DNA of 64,000 bases from Streptomyces griseoviridis (GCF_005222485.1 NZ_CP029078.1:6821501-6885500); one strand, 5' to 3'. Shown: positions 25,997 to 34,902, counted from the stretch's first letter. Notes: generated by a model not told the origin, from the sequence alone. A program made the numbers and translations.

Positions 25997-26823
25997 CCCG
26001 CAGAACGGCCCTCCGCGCCCTCGTCCACCTGTCCCTGATCGGCGCGGCCGTCGTGGTGCTGCTGCCGCTGGGCGTCGTCTTCCTGACGTCTCTGAAGACC
26101 CCGAAGGAGATGGCCGACGACAGCGGCGCCCTGACCCTGCCCGACGACCCGCTCAACCTCCACAACTACGTGACGGCGTTCAGGGACGGCCACATGCTGC
26201 TGTCCTTCGCGAACACGGCCTTCATCCTGGTCTTCGCGATCGGCGGCACGGTCCTGATCGGCTCGATGACGGCGTACGCGATCGACCGCTTCCGGTTCCG
26301 CCTCAAGAAGCTGGTGGTGGCGCTGTTCCTGCTGGCCGCGCTGGTCCCCGGGGTGACCACCCAGGTGGCGACCTTCCAGATCGTCAACAGCTTCGGCATG
26401 TTCGACACCCGCTGGGCGCCGATCGCGCTCTACATGGGCACGGACATCGTGTCGATCTACATCTTCCTGCAGTTCGTACGGTCCATCCCGACCTCCCTCG
26501 ACGAGGCGGCCCGCCTGGACGGGGCGAACGCGTTCAGGATCTACCGCACGATCATCTTCCCGCTGCTGCGGCCCGCGGTGGCGACGGTGGTGATCGTGAA
26601 GGGGATCGCCGTCTACAACGACTTCTACATCCCGTTCCTCTACATGCCGTCCGAGGACCTTGGCGTGATCTCGACGTCGCTGTTCCGCTTCCGCGGCCCG
26701 TTCGGCGCCCACTGGGAGACGATCTCGGCGGGAGCGATCCTGGTCATCCTCCCGACCCTGGTCGTCTTCCTCTGCCTCCAGCGCTTCATCTACAACGGCT
26801 TCATGAGGGGAGCGACGAGATGA
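25993..26823 (+). CDS. ABC sugar importer permease (MalG type)
   Basis: This is the partner permease, 276 residues. The EAA motif DEAARLDGANAFRIYRTIIFP lies near residues 170-190. It is the last gene of the importer operon and is followed 16 bases later by a terminator. The missing ATPase is expected to be supplied by MsiK, as for other Streptomyces importers of this class. Confidence 0.88.
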   Translation: MTRRTALRALVHLSLIGAAVVVLLPLGVVFLTSLKTPKEMADDSGALTLPDDPLNLHNYVTAFRDGHMLLSFANTAFILVFAIGGTVLIGSMTAYAIDRFRFRLKKLVVALFLLAALVPGVTTQVATFQIVNSFGMFDTRWAPIALYMGTDIVSIYIFLQFVRSIPTSLDEAARLDGANAFRIYRTIIFPLLRPAVATVVIVKGIAVYNDFYIPFLYMPSEDLGVISTSLFRFRGPFGAHWETISAGAILVILPTLVVFLCLQRFIYNGFMRGATR

Positions 26824-26838
26824 CCCCGGCAGGGGCGT

Positions 26839-26861
26839 GGGGAACCGCCTGACCGGTTCCC
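26839..26861. terminator. Terminator between the importer operon and rnd
   Basis: GGGAACCG (26840-26847) pairs with CGGTTCCC (26854-26861) across a 6-base loop, with GTGG/CAC extending the stem. The first 20 bases resemble a diverged copy of the intergenic element found at 56161-56337. Confidence 0.75.
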
Positions 26862-26920
26862 ACCCCCGAAACCGCGCGAACCACCCCGAACCCGCCGGGC
26901 CGATCGCCGCGCGCGCCGCG

Positions 26921-28231
26921 TCAGGCGGCCTGGGCCGCCAGCGCCTCCACCAGGACCGGCGTCACCAGCTCCACCTGCCAGGGCCTGGCCCCGTAGGCGG
27001 TGAGCGCCGCCGCGACCGTCTCCGGGTCCGCCCCGCGCGGCGGCTCCCAGCACACCCGTCGCACGGTGTCCGGCGTGATGAGGTTCTCCTGCGGCAGATT
27101 GAACCGTTCGGCCAGCGCGGACACCCCGGCCCGCGCGGCCGACAGCCGGGCCGCGGCCGCCGGGTCCTTGTCTGCCCAGGCGCGCGGCGGCGGCGGGCCC
27201 GTCACCGGCTGCCCCGGCTGCGGCAGCGCGCTGTCCGGCAGCGCCTTCGCGCGGTCCACCGCGGCCTGCCACTGCTCCAGCTGACGCCGTCCCATCCGGT
27301 GCCCGAAGCCGTTCAGCGCGGCCAGCGCGTGGACGTTGGCGGGCAGCGCGAGCGCGGACTCCACGATGGCGCCGTCCCCCAGCACCTTGCCGGGCGACAC
27401 GTCGCGCCGCTGCGCGATCCGGTCCCGGGTCTCCCACAGCTCGCGCACCACGGCCAGCTGCCGCCTGCGCCGCACCTTGTGCATGCCGGAGGTACGGCGC
27501 CAGGGGTCCTTGCGCGGCTCGGCGGGCGGCGCCGACGCGATCGCGTCGAACTCCTGCCTGGCCCACTCCAGCTTCCCCTGCCGGTCCAGCTCCTTCTCCA
27601 GCGCGTCCCGCAGGTCGACCAGCAGCTCCACGTCGAGCGCCGCGTACCGCAGCCACGGCTCGGGCAGCGGACGGGTCGACCAGTCGACGGCGGAGTGGCC
27701 CTTCTCCAGCACATAGCCGAGGACGCCCTCGACCATCGCGCCGAGACCGACCCGCGGGAACCCGGCGAGCCGTCCGGCCAGCTCGGTGTCGAACAGACGG
27801 GTGGGCACCATGCCTATCTCGCGCAGACACGGCAGGTCCTGGGTGGCGGCGTGCAGCACCCATTCGACGCCGTCGAGGGCGGCGCCGAGTCCGGAGAGGT
27901 CGGGGCAGCCGACGGGGTCGATCAGGGCCGTCCCGGCACCGGCGCGGCGCAGCTGCACCAGGTAGGCGCGCTGCCCGTAGCGGTAGCCGGAGGCGCGCTC
28001 GGCGTCGACGGCGACGGGTCCTGTGCCGGCCGCGAAGGCGGCGATCACCTCGGCGAGGGCGTCCGCGTCGGCGACCACCGGTGGAATGCCCTCGCGGGGT
28101 TCGAGCAGGGGTGTGGGCTCCGGGCCCGGCGCGGGATCCGGGGTACCCGAATCAGAGGATCCGCCGTCCGGAGGTGCGCCTCCGGCGGTTCGCAGTGAGC
28201 TGTCTGCTGCGGTCTCTTGGGCGTCGGTCAC
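26921..28231 (-). CDS. rnd: Ribonuclease D
   Basis: This 3'-5' exoribonuclease has 436 residues. The DEDDy exonuclease core shows Exo I VAVDAERAS (D76, E78), Exo II in HAATQDLPCL and Exo III YAALDVELL. An HRDC domain follows (RRQLAVVRELWETRDRIAQRRDVSPGKVL). The first 50 residues are a proline/glycine-rich extension not seen in the E. coli enzyme. It trims stable-RNA precursors. GTG 28231 lies 6 bases after a TAGTCT hexamer, so the message is probably leaderless. Confidence 0.88.
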   Translation of the reverse strand: MTDAQETAADSSLRTAGGAPPDGGSSDSGTPDPAPGPEPTPLLEPREGIPPVVADADALAEVIAAFAAGTGPVAVDAERASGYRYGQRAYLVQLRRAGAGTALIDPVGCPDLSGLGAALDGVEWVLHAATQDLPCLREIGMVPTRLFDTELAGRLAGFPRVGLGAMVEGVLGYVLEKGHSAVDWSTRPLPEPWLRYAALDVELLVDLRDALEKELDRQGKLEWARQEFDAIASAPPAEPRKDPWRRTSGMHKVRRRRQLAVVRELWETRDRIAQRRDVSPGKVLGDGAIVESALALPANVHALAALNGFGHRMGRRQLEQWQAAVDRAKALPDSALPQPGQPVTGPPPPRAWADKDPAAAARLSAARAGVSALAERFNLPQENLITPDTVRRVCWEPPRGADPETVAAALTAYGARPWQVELVTPVLVEALAAQAA

Positions 28232-28237
28232 CTGTCA

Positions 28238-28243
28238 AGACTA
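28238..28243 (-). promoter_or_regulatory. -10 hexamer TAGTCT of rnd, leaderless-type
   Basis: On the minus strand TAGTCT ends 6 bases before GTG 28231. No ribosome site intervenes. Confidence 0.55.
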
Positions 28244-28370
28244 TCTGTGTATGGACAGCGCCCGTCGACGTAACGTTCCGTCGACGGGCGCCAAGGGGTC
28301 GCAAACCAGTCAGCTCGGTGAAACATCCGGTTCACGGGGGGTGCGGGAGGGGGCAGGGAGTGCGGGGAGA

Positions 28371-28408
28371 CGGGGAAGACGGGGAAGGCAGGGAAGACGG
28401 GGAAGGCA
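28371..28408. repeat. Two-copy 18-base tandem repeat
   Basis: A purine-rich unit reading GGGAAGACGGGGAAGGCA occurs twice end to end in the non-coding gap between rnd and whiI. No gene or known element is visible in 28232-28452 apart from this and the terminator at 28426. Confidence 0.7.
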
Positions 28409-28425
28409 GAGAGCGGGTGCGGGCG

Positions 28426-28445
28426 CCGTTCACCTCCGTGAACGG
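28426..28445 (-). terminator. Terminator of whiI
   Basis: CCGTTCAC (28426-28433) and GTGAACGG (28438-28445) form a perfect 8-bp stem with a 4-base loop, 7 bases after the whiI stop. Confidence 0.8.
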
Positions 28446-28452
28446 GGGTTCG

Positions 28453-29112
28453 TCAGTGGATGATGCCGGTGCGCAGCGCCACCGCGACCATGCCGGCGCG
28501 GTCGCCCGTGCCGAGCTTGCGCGCGATGCGGGCGAGGTGGCTCTTGACGGTCAGCGCGGACAGGCCCATCGAGACGCCGATGGCCTTGTTCGACTGGCCC
28601 TCGGCGACCAGGCGCAGCACCTCGACCTCACGGCCGGAGAGCTCGCGGTAGCCGCCCGGGTGGCTCGGAGCACCCGGGGGGCGGCGGTGCATCCGGGGAC
28701 CGGCGCCGATGGGCGCGGCCCCGGGCCGGGTGGGGAGCCCGACGTTGGTGCGGGTGCCGGTGACGACGTATCCCTTGACGCCCCCGGCGAGGGCGTTGCG
28801 GACGGCGCCGATGTCGTCGGCGGCGGACAGTGCGAGGCCGTTGGGCCAGCCGGCGGCGCGGGTCTCCGACAGGAGCGTCAGGCCGGAGCCGTCGGGCAGG
28901 TGGACGTCGGCGACACAGATGTCGCGGGGGTTGCCGATGCGGGGACGAGCCTCCGCGACGGACGAGGCCTCGATGACGTCGCGCACACCGAGCGCCCACA
29001 GGTGGCGGGTGACGGTGGAACGGACGCGGGGGTCGGCCACGACCACCATGGCGGTGGGCTTGTTCGGGCGGTAGGCGACCAGGCTTGCGGGCTGCTCGAG
29101 GAGAACGGACAC
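28453..29112 (-). CDS. whiI: WhiI, orphan response-regulator-like sporulation regulator
   Basis: This 219-residue NarL/LuxR-type protein has an atypical receiver domain (20-120) and a C-terminal helix-turn-helix (157-215, ELSGREVEVLRLVAEGQSNKAIG). The phosphoacceptor-like D69 is kept, but only one acidic residue (D27) stands where two are usual, and the conserved lysine is replaced (GYVVTGT, T118). Phosphorylation is therefore unlikely. Position between rnd and a DUF3000 gene next to hemE matches whiI of S. coelicolor, whose product acts with BldM late in sporulation. AGGAGG lies 4 bases before GTG 29112. A WhiG-type promoter lies upstream. Confidence 0.9.
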   Translation of the reverse strand: MSVLLEQPASLVAYRPNKPTAMVVVADPRVRSTVTRHLWALGVRDVIEASSVAEARPRIGNPRDICVADVHLPDGSGLTLLSETRAAGWPNGLALSAADDIGAVRNALAGGVKGYVVTGTRTNVGLPTRPGAAPIGAGPRMHRRPPGAPSHPGGYRELSGREVEVLRLVAEGQSNKAIGVSMGLSALTVKSHLARIARKLGTGDRAGMVAVALRTGIIH

Positions 29113-29154
29113 CAGGCCTCCTGGGGTGCGGGACGGCTTTGAAGGTCACAGACG

Positions 29155-29182
29155 TCTTCGGCACCGAACCCGGAGTCCTTTA
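29155..29182 (-). promoter_or_regulatory. WhiG-type (sporulation sigma) promoter of whiI
   Basis: On the minus strand TAAA (29182-29179) is followed after 16 bases by GCCGAAGA (29162-29155). The sigma-WhiG/FliA consensus is TAAA-N15/16-GCCGATAA, so the -10 matches six of eight. The start codon lies 43 bases downstream. whiI is a known WhiG target in S. coelicolor. Confidence 0.8.
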
Positions 29183-29321
29183 GAGAAAGATCACGATCTA
29201 GTGAGTAACAATTAGTACAATTCGGACACGCGATCGATCGTTCGGCGCGCGAATCGGTTCGTTCGAGGCTGATGACTGACTGAAAGTGGCCGTATCGACA
29301 AAGAGACGGTCAATAGTCCGG

Positions 29322-29984
29322 TCACCGCGACTGAGGTCCCCGCCGCTGGGGCAGCGTGACGACCGACGCGTCCCCGGGACCGGCCGGCGGCACCCCGCCG
29401 ATCTGCGTCAGCAGGTCGCACCAGGACATCAGGTGCCCCGCCGTGTCAGGGACCCCGCCGGACCCCTCCCGCGGCGTCCAGGAGGCCCGGATCTCGATCT
29501 GCGAGGTCGCCTGGCGCTCCGAGAGCCCGCCGAAGTAGTGCGAACTCGCCCGGGTGACCGTGCCGCTCGGCTCCCCGTACGCCAGACCGCGCCCCGAGAG
29601 CGCGCCGGTCAGCCACGACCAGCAGACCTCGGGCAGCAGCGGATCGGCGGCCATCTCCGGCTCCAGCTCCGCGCGCACCAGCGTCACCAGCCGGAAGGAG
29701 CCCTGCCAGGCGTCGTGCCCGGCCGGATCGTGCAGCAGCACCAGCCGGCCGTCCGCCAGATCCTCGTCGCCGTCCACGACGGTCGCCTCCAGCGCGTACG
29801 CGTACGGCGCGAGGCGCTGGGGGGCGCGGGTCGGCTCGATCTCGATCTGGGGCCGCGGCCGCGCCGTCCGCAACGCCTCCACCGCGGTCCTGAACGCGGG
29901 CGGTGCCGTACCGTCTCCGGGTCCTTCGTCCTCCCCCATGCCGTCCTTTCGGTTGTCCGACAGTCGTCCCTGTGCCGCAGCCAT
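29322..29984 (-). CDS. DUF3000 family protein
   Basis: This is a 220-residue cytoplasmic protein of unknown function, conserved in actinobacteria beside hemE and rnd. It has no signal or membrane segment. Conserved-looking blocks are QIEIEPTRAPQRLAPYAYALEA, GRLVLLHDPAGHDAWQGSFRLVTLVRAE and WSWLTGAL. ATG 29984 is set by a TAATCT hexamer ending 6 bases before it. It is divergent from hemE with a shared 144-base promoter region, which suggests linked regulation but no known role in haem synthesis. Confidence 0.8.
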   Translation of the reverse strand: MAAAQGRLSDNRKDGMGEDEGPGDGTAPPAFRTAVEALRTARPRPQIEIEPTRAPQRLAPYAYALEATVVDGDEDLADGRLVLLHDPAGHDAWQGSFRLVTLVRAELEPEMAADPLLPEVCWSWLTGALSGRGLAYGEPSGTVTRASSHYFGGLSERQATSQIEIRASWTPREGSGGVPDTAGHLMSWCDLLTQIGGVPPAGPGDASVVTLPQRRGPQSR

Positions 29985-29990
29985 GCGGGA

Positions 29991-29996
29991 AGATTA
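29991..29996 (-). promoter_or_regulatory. -10 hexamer TAATCT of the DUF3000 gene, leaderless-type
   Basis: On the minus strand TAATCT ends 6 bases before ATG 29984 and no Shine-Dalgarno sequence is present. Confidence 0.6.
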
Positions 29997-30059
29997 GGGG
30001 ACCCGCGCCCCCGTACGGGCCAGACACCCCGGCCCGTCGAGGTCACCGACGGCGAAAGG

Positions 30060-30071
30060 TCGACACGTCGA
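30060..30071. promoter_or_regulatory. Palindrome in the hemE / DUF3000 divergent promoter region
   Basis: TCGAC-AC-GTCGA forms a 12-base palindrome 58 bases before the hemE start. It could be an operator for a haem- or iron-responsive factor; this is speculative. Confidence 0.3.
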
Positions 30072-30128
30072 TAATTCCTCCCGCACCGGGGTCGAAAGGC
30101 GCCCCCGCGCGCGTGGGAGACTCTTCCC

Positions 30129-31196
30129 GTGAGTGTCAACGACCGCCCCACGGGCCAGCCGCCGTCCGCCACCTACGACTCCGCCTTCCTCAAGGCATGC
30201 CGTCGGGAAGCCGTGCCGCACACTCCCGTCTGGTTCATGCGCCAGGCCGGGCGCTCGCTCCCCGAGTACCGCAAGGTGCGCGAGGGCGTCCCGATGCTGG
30301 AGTCCTGCATGCGGCCCGAGCTGGTCACCGAGATCACGCTCCAGCCGGTGCGCAGGCACGGCGTGGACGCCGCGATCTACTTCAGCGACATCGTCGTCCC
30401 GCTCAAGGCCATCGGCATCGACCTCGACATCAAGCCCGGCGTCGGACCGGTCGTCGAGCGGCCGGTGCGCACCCGGGCCGACCTGGCGCGGCTGCGCGAC
30501 CTCACCCCGGAGGACGTCTCCTACGTCACCGAGGCGATCGGGCTGCTCACCCGCGAGCTGGGCGCCACCCCGCTGATCGGGTTCGCCGGCGCGCCGTTCA
30601 CCCTCGCGAGCTATCTCGTCGAGGGCGGCCCCTCGCGGACCTACGAGAACGCCAAGGCCATGATGTACGGCGACCCCGAGCTCTGGGCCGACCTGCTCGA
30701 CCGGCTCGCGGAGATCACCAGCGTCTTCCTCCAGGTGCAGATCGAGGCCGGCGCGAGCGCCGTCCAGCTCTTCGACTCCTGGGCCGGCGCGCTCGCCCCC
30801 GCCGACTACCGCCGCTCGGTGCTGCCCGCCTCCGCCAAGGTGTTCGACGCGGTCGCCGGGTACGGCGTCCCCCGCATCCACTTCGGCGTCGGCACCGGCG
30901 AACTCCTCGGCCTGATGGGCGAGGCGGGCGCGGACGTCGTCGGCGTCGACTGGCGGGTACGGCTCGACGACGCCGTCCGCCGGGTCGGTCCCGGCAAGGC
31001 GCTCCAGGGCAACCTCGACCCGACCGTCCTGTTCGCGGGCGCCGACGCGGTGCGCGCCAAGGCCCGCGAGGTGCTGGACAGCGCGGCAGGACTCGAAGGC
31101 CATGTGTTCAACCTCGGCCACGGCGTGATGCCGTCGACCGACCCGGACGCCCTCACCCGGCTCGTGGAGTACGTCCACGAGCAGACGGCCGGATAG
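30129..31196 (+). CDS. hemE: Uroporphyrinogen decarboxylase
   Basis: This 355-residue enzyme converts uroporphyrinogen III to coproporphyrinogen III by removing four acetate carboxyls. The family signature [16 protein letters not shown] lies near residues 35-50, with the second signature [13 protein letters not shown] near 155-167. The GTG start follows a GAGACT hexamer by 6 bases and has no ribosome site, so it may be leaderless. Its product feeds CgoX and ChdC, encoded 4 kb downstream. Confidence 0.95.
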   Translation: MSVNDRPTGQPPSATYDSAFLKACRREAVPHTPVWFMRQAGRSLPEYRKVREGVPMLESCMRPELVTEITLQPVRRHGVDAAIYFSDIVVPLKAIGIDLDIKPGVGPVVERPVRTRADLARLRDLTPEDVSYVTEAIGLLTRELGATPLIGFAGAPFTLASYLVEGGPSRTYENAKAMMYGDPELWADLLDRLAEITSVFLQVQIEAGASAVQLFDSWAGALAPADYRRSVLPASAKVFDAVAGYGVPRIHFGVGTGELLGLMGEAGADVVGVDWRVRLDDAVRRVGPGKALQGNLDPTVLFAGADAVRAKAREVLDSAAGLEGHVFNLGHGVMPSTDPDALTRLVEYVHEQTAG

Positions 31197-31199
31197 CCC

Positions 31200-32024
31200 T
31201 CACCAGGAGTGCCGGGCCCGCGCGCGCCTGCCGAACAGCAGGCCGCGCGGCTCGGGCGGCGGTGGCGTGCCAGGACGCAGCGGCCAGGCGATCAGCATCC
31301 CGGCCAGGAAGCCCACCACGTGCGCCGGGTACGCCACCGTCCCGGCGGTCGAGACGCCCTCGCCCGACGAGTACACGGCCTGGAGCACGAACCAGAAGCC
31401 CAGCACCAGCCAGGCGGGCAGCCGCAGCGGCAGGAACACCAGGAACGGCACCAGCACCCACACCCGGGCCCGCGGGTACAGCACCAGATAGGCGCCCAGC
31501 ACCCCGGCGATCGCCCCCGAGGCGCCGATCAGCGGGTCGCCCGAGTCGGCGTTGAGCAGCGCGAAGCCGTACGAGGCCGCGTAGCCGCAGACGACGTAGA
31601 ACAGCGCGAACCGGACGTGTCCCATCCGGTCCTCGACGTTGTTGCCGAAGATCAGCAGGAACAGCATGTTGCCCAGCAGGTGCAGCCAGCCGCCGTGCAG
31701 GAACATCGCGGTGAACACCGAGAGCGGCGGCGACTTGTCGTACGTCGGCGGCGCCACCACGCACCCGGCGCCGTGCGCCCCGGCACCGACCTCGCCGGTC
31801 GGCACCAGCCGCGGCAGCTGATCGTGGATCAACTCCCGCGGCACCATGGCCCAGTGGTCGAGGAACCCCTGGAGATGGCACATCTGCGACAGCCCGCTGT
31901 CGCCCGCCACGGAACCGGCCAGGCCGGGCGTGTACAGGAACACCAGGACGTTCGCGAAGATCAGCGCATACGTCACATAGGGGGTGCGGCGCACGGGGTT
32001 GACGTCATGGACGGGTATGACCAC
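31200..32024 (-). CDS. Rhomboid-family intramembrane serine protease
   Basis: This 274-residue membrane protein has about six to seven segments. The catalytic serine is S169 in GASGAIAGVLGAY and the histidine H235 in AHVVGFLAGM; the structural motif HLLGNMLFLLIFGNNVED precedes them at 115-132. A long extracytoplasmic insertion (about 35-100, with two cysteines, C49 and C88) separates the first two segments. Substrates are unknown. It starts at GTG 32024 and is convergent with hemE, 3 bases between the stops. Confidence 0.88.
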   Translation of the reverse strand: MVIPVHDVNPVRRTPYVTYALIFANVLVFLYTPGLAGSVAGDSGLSQMCHLQGFLDHWAMVPRELIHDQLPRLVPTGEVGAGAHGAGCVVAPPTYDKSPPLSVFTAMFLHGGWLHLLGNMLFLLIFGNNVEDRMGHVRFALFYVVCGYAASYGFALLNADSGDPLIGASGAIAGVLGAYLVLYPRARVWVLVPFLVFLPLRLPAWLVLGFWFVLQAVYSSGEGVSTAGTVAYPAHVVGFLAGMLIAWPLRPGTPPPPEPRGLLFGRRARARHSW

Positions 32025-32149
32025 ACGGAAGTACTGCCCGCGATGCGCCGGGCGAACCGGTGAACGCCCGCGTCCGCCTGTGCGTATGTCTCCTCAACCG
32101 CCCGCGGCCCGGGGAAGGCGTGCCGTGGGGACGACGTGAGGATCAGACG

Positions 32150-32473
32150 ATGAACGACCGAGTCACCCCCACCATGCAGGCGCTGCCCGACGGCGAGGCG
32201 GAGATCGCGCTCGTGCTCAGGCTGCCCTGGGAGGACGTGGCCAGGCTGGGCCAGGAGGCCGGCCGGCTCGCGTCCCAGATGCAGCGGCCGGTCACCCTCG
32301 ACGAGGCGGTGAGCAACCGGCTGCGCTCCACCCGCCCGGCCGCGCACGCCAAACCGGCGGGCGAGCAGCCGACCGCGGTGACGCCCCCGCCCGCCTCCGT
32401 CTCCTCGCTGCCGCCCCGGCCGCCCGCCGAACAGGCCCGCCAGGCCATCGAACGCATCAACGGGACGGCGTGA
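32150..32473 (+). CDS. Small conserved actinobacterial protein
   Basis: This 107-residue soluble protein is not assigned to a family. The N-terminal half (DGEAEIALVLRLPWEDVARLGQEAGRLASQ) is predicted to be strand-helix; the C-terminal half is alanine/proline-rich. GTGAGGA lies 9 bases before ATG 32150. It is divergent from the rhomboid gene and ends 3 bases before the convergent flavoenzyme stop. No function is proposed. Confidence 0.6.
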   Translation: MNDRVTPTMQALPDGEAEIALVLRLPWEDVARLGQEAGRLASQMQRPVTLDEAVSNRLRSTRPAAHAKPAGEQPTAVTPPPASVSSLPPRPPAEQARQAIERINGTA

Positions 32474-32476
32474 GCC

Positions 32477-33871
32477 TCACGTCCCCCGCACCTTCACCGC
32501 CGCCTTGCGGGCGGCCACCAGGACCGGGTCCCAGACCGGCGAGAACGGAGGCGCGTACCCGAGGTCGAGCGCCGTCATCTGCTCCACCGTCATCCGGGCC
32601 GTGAGGGCCACCGCCGCGACGTCCACGCGCTTGGCGGCACCCTCGCGGCCGACGATCTGCACACCCAGGAGCCGCCCGGTGCGCCGCTCGGCGATCATCT
32701 TCACCGTCATGACGGCCGCGTTCGGGTAGTAGCCCGCGCTGTTGGTCGACTCCACGGTCACCGTCTCGAAGCGCAGGCCCACCCGGCGGGCGTCCTTCTC
32801 ACGCAGCCCGGTACGGGCGATCTCCAGGTCGCACACCTTGCTGAGGGCCGTGCCGACCACGCCGGGGAACGTCGCGTAGTCGCCGCCGACGTTGCTCCCG
32901 ATCACCTGGCCGTGCTTGTTGGCGTGGGTGCCGAGCGCGATGTGCCGCTCCTGCCCCGAGACCAGGTCGAGGACCTCGACGCAGTCGCCGCCCGCCCAGA
33001 TGTCCTCATGGCCGCGCACCCGCATCGCCAGGTCGGTCAGCAGCCCGCCGTGCGCCCCCAGCGGCAGCCCGGCCGCCGCCGCGAGCGACGTCTCGGGACG
33101 CACCCCGATGCCCAGCACCACCACGTCCGCCGGGTAGCGGGCGTCCGCCGTGACCACCTCCCGCACCCGGCCGTCCCCGTCCGTCAGCAACTCCGTGACC
33201 TCGGCGTCGTCGACCATCGTGATGCCGAGGTCGGTCATCGCCCGGTGCACCAGCCGGCCCATGTCCGGGTCCAGGGTCGCCATCGGCTCGCTGCCCCGGT
33301 TGACGACCGTCACCTCGTAGCCGCGCTTCAGGAGCGCCTCGGCCATCTCCACGCCGATGTAGCCCGCCCCGACGACCACCGCACGGCTGCCACGCGTGCG
33401 CGTGAGCGTGTCGAGCAGCGCCTGACCGTCCTCCAGTGTCTGCACCCCGTGCACCCCGGCCGCGTCCATCCCGGGCAGCTCGGGCCGCACCGGCCTGGCC
33501 CCGGTCGCGATCACCAGCTTGTCGTACGACGTCCAGGACGCGTCGCCCGACGCGACGTCACGCGCGCGTACCCGCCGCCGCGCCACGTCGATCTCCGTGA
33601 CCTCGGTGCCCATCCGCAGGTCGATGTCACGGGCCCGGTGCTCCTCGGGGGTACGCGCGACGAGCGCGTCCCGCTCCGTCACGTCGCCGCCCACCCAGTA
33701 CGGGATCCCGCACGCCGAGTAGGAGCTGAAACGGCCCCGTTCGAACGCCACGATCTCCAACTCGTCCGCACTCCTGAGCCGTCGGGCCTGCGACGCCGCG
33801 GACATGCCCGCGGCGTCCCCGCCGATCACGACCAGCCGCTCCCGAACCGTCTTCCCGGTCTGCTTGTCCAT
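32477..33871 (-). CDS. FAD-dependent pyridine nucleotide-disulfide oxidoreductase, CoA-disulfide reductase-like
   Basis: This 464-residue flavoprotein has the FAD motif VVIGGDAAGMSAA (14-26), an NAD(P) motif VVVGAGYIGVEMAE (165-178), and a C-terminal dimerisation domain. The single redox cysteine C54 in SSYSACGIPYW is the hallmark of the CoA-disulfide reductase/NADH oxidase group, which uses one cysteine rather than a CXXXXC pair. It may reduce CoA-type disulfides or persulfides. Actinomycetes use mycothiol as main thiol, so the physiological substrate is open. TAGCGT lies 6 bases before ATG 33871. Confidence 0.82.
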   Translation of the reverse strand: MDKQTGKTVRERLVVIGGDAAGMSAASQARRLRSADELEIVAFERGRFSSYSACGIPYWVGGDVTERDALVARTPEEHRARDIDLRMGTEVTEIDVARRRVRARDVASGDASWTSYDKLVIATGARPVRPELPGMDAAGVHGVQTLEDGQALLDTLTRTRGSRAVVVGAGYIGVEMAEALLKRGYEVTVVNRGSEPMATLDPDMGRLVHRAMTDLGITMVDDAEVTELLTDGDGRVREVVTADARYPADVVVLGIGVRPETSLAAAAGLPLGAHGGLLTDLAMRVRGHEDIWAGGDCVEVLDLVSGQERHIALGTHANKHGQVIGSNVGGDYATFPGVVGTALSKVCDLEIARTGLREKDARRVGLRFETVTVESTNSAGYYPNAAVMTVKMIAERRTGRLLGVQIVGREGAAKRVDVAAVALTARMTVEQMTALDLGYAPPFSPVWDPVLVAARKAAVKVRGT

Positions 33872-33877
33872 GGGCCC

Positions 33878-33883
33878 ACGCTA
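33878..33883 (-). promoter_or_regulatory. -10 hexamer TAGCGT, leaderless-type
   Basis: On the minus strand TAGCGT ends 6 bases before ATG 33871 with no ribosome site. Confidence 0.55.
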
Positions 33884-33930
33884 GGCCGTGTCGTGTGGAT
33901 CATGCAGGCGGTCGCGGGCCTGGCCCCGGG

Positions 33931-34902
33931 TCAGTCCTGCCGAGGACCGGTCCACGGCACCTGCCCGGCCGGCGGGACGGCCGAGGTGACCTGCGCGGAC
34001 GGTACCGTCTCACGGCCGGGACGGCGGCGCAGCGCCGGACGCACCAGGCGCAGCCACGCCAGCGCCACCAGCCCCGCCACCACTGCGAACGGCAGCACCG
34101 CGCCGATCACCAGGCCGACCCAGCGCAGCGTCAGCCCCAGCGCCGACGTGCCGCCCGCCAGGGCGTCGAGGAACCCCGCCTCGTGCGAGGTCTTCCGCAC
34201 CGGCGTCTCCGTCAGCTCCAGGGTGATCGTCGCCAGGCTGGTGCGGTCCTTCAGGGACGCCTGCCGGGCGAGCAGCGCCTCGAGATCGGCCTCCCGGTCG
34301 CTCAACTGGCCTTCGAGGGCCACCACGTCGCTCAGTTTCGTCGCCCGGTCCATCAGCTCCCGCACCCGGGTGACGCTGGCCCGCCGCGACCTGATGCGGC
34401 TCTCCACGTCCACGACCTGGTCGCCGACGTCCCGCGCCTGCGCCGTCCGCTCGATGAGCCGGCCCGCGCCCTGGAGCCCGTCGAGCACCGCGTCGTACCT
34501 CTCGACCGGCACCCGCAGGACCGCCCTGGTCCGCTCGTGGTCCTCCTCGTCCCGGTCGGTGGTCTCCTCACCGACGTAGCCGCCCGCGTCCACGGTCGCC
34601 GCGCGCGCCTGGGCGAGGGCCTTGTCCACGTCCTCGACCTGGACGGTCAGCGACGCGGTGCGGATGACGCGGTCCGCCGGGAGCTTCGGCGAGCCGCTCG
34701 CCGCCGCGCCGCCCGGCACGGCCGCCTTCGCGTTCCCCTGCCCGGCGTCCGGCGCGGCAGCCTTCGCGTCGCCCTGCCCGGCGTCCGCGGCCGAGCCCGC
34801 GGAGGAGTCGCCGCCCGCCGAGCAGCCGGCCAGCGCGAGCGCGGCGGCCAGCAGCAGCCCGGACAGGGCGTGAACGGGACGGACGGAACGTCGTGTACGC
34901 AT
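33931..34902 (-). CDS. DUF4349 lipoprotein
   Basis: This 323-residue envelope protein has a lipoprotein signal ending in LAGC (cysteine about 27), a low-complexity linker with a duplicated DAGQG-D/N-AKAA block, the DUF4349 domain (RTASLTVQVEDVDKALAQARAATVDAGGYV onward) containing a coiled coil (about 190-240), and a C-terminal membrane helix. It is therefore anchored at both ends. ATG 34902 is chosen because the signal peptide starts there; 42 upstream in-frame residues are non-coding repeats. The role is unknown; the family is often linked to envelope stress. Confidence 0.8.
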   Translation of the reverse strand: MRTRRSVRPVHALSGLLLAAALALAGCSAGGDSSAGSAADAGQGDAKAAAPDAGQGNAKAAVPGGAAASGSPKLPADRVIRTASLTVQVEDVDKALAQARAATVDAGGYVGEETTDRDEEDHERTRAVLRVPVERYDAVLDGLQGAGRLIERTAQARDVGDQVVDVESRIRSRRASVTRVRELMDRATKLSDVVALEGQLSDREADLEALLARQASLKDRTSLATITLELTETPVRKTSHEAGFLDALAGGTSALGLTLRWVGLVIGAVLPFAVVAGLVALAWLRLVRPALRRRPGRETVPSAQVTSAVPPAGQVPWTGPRQD

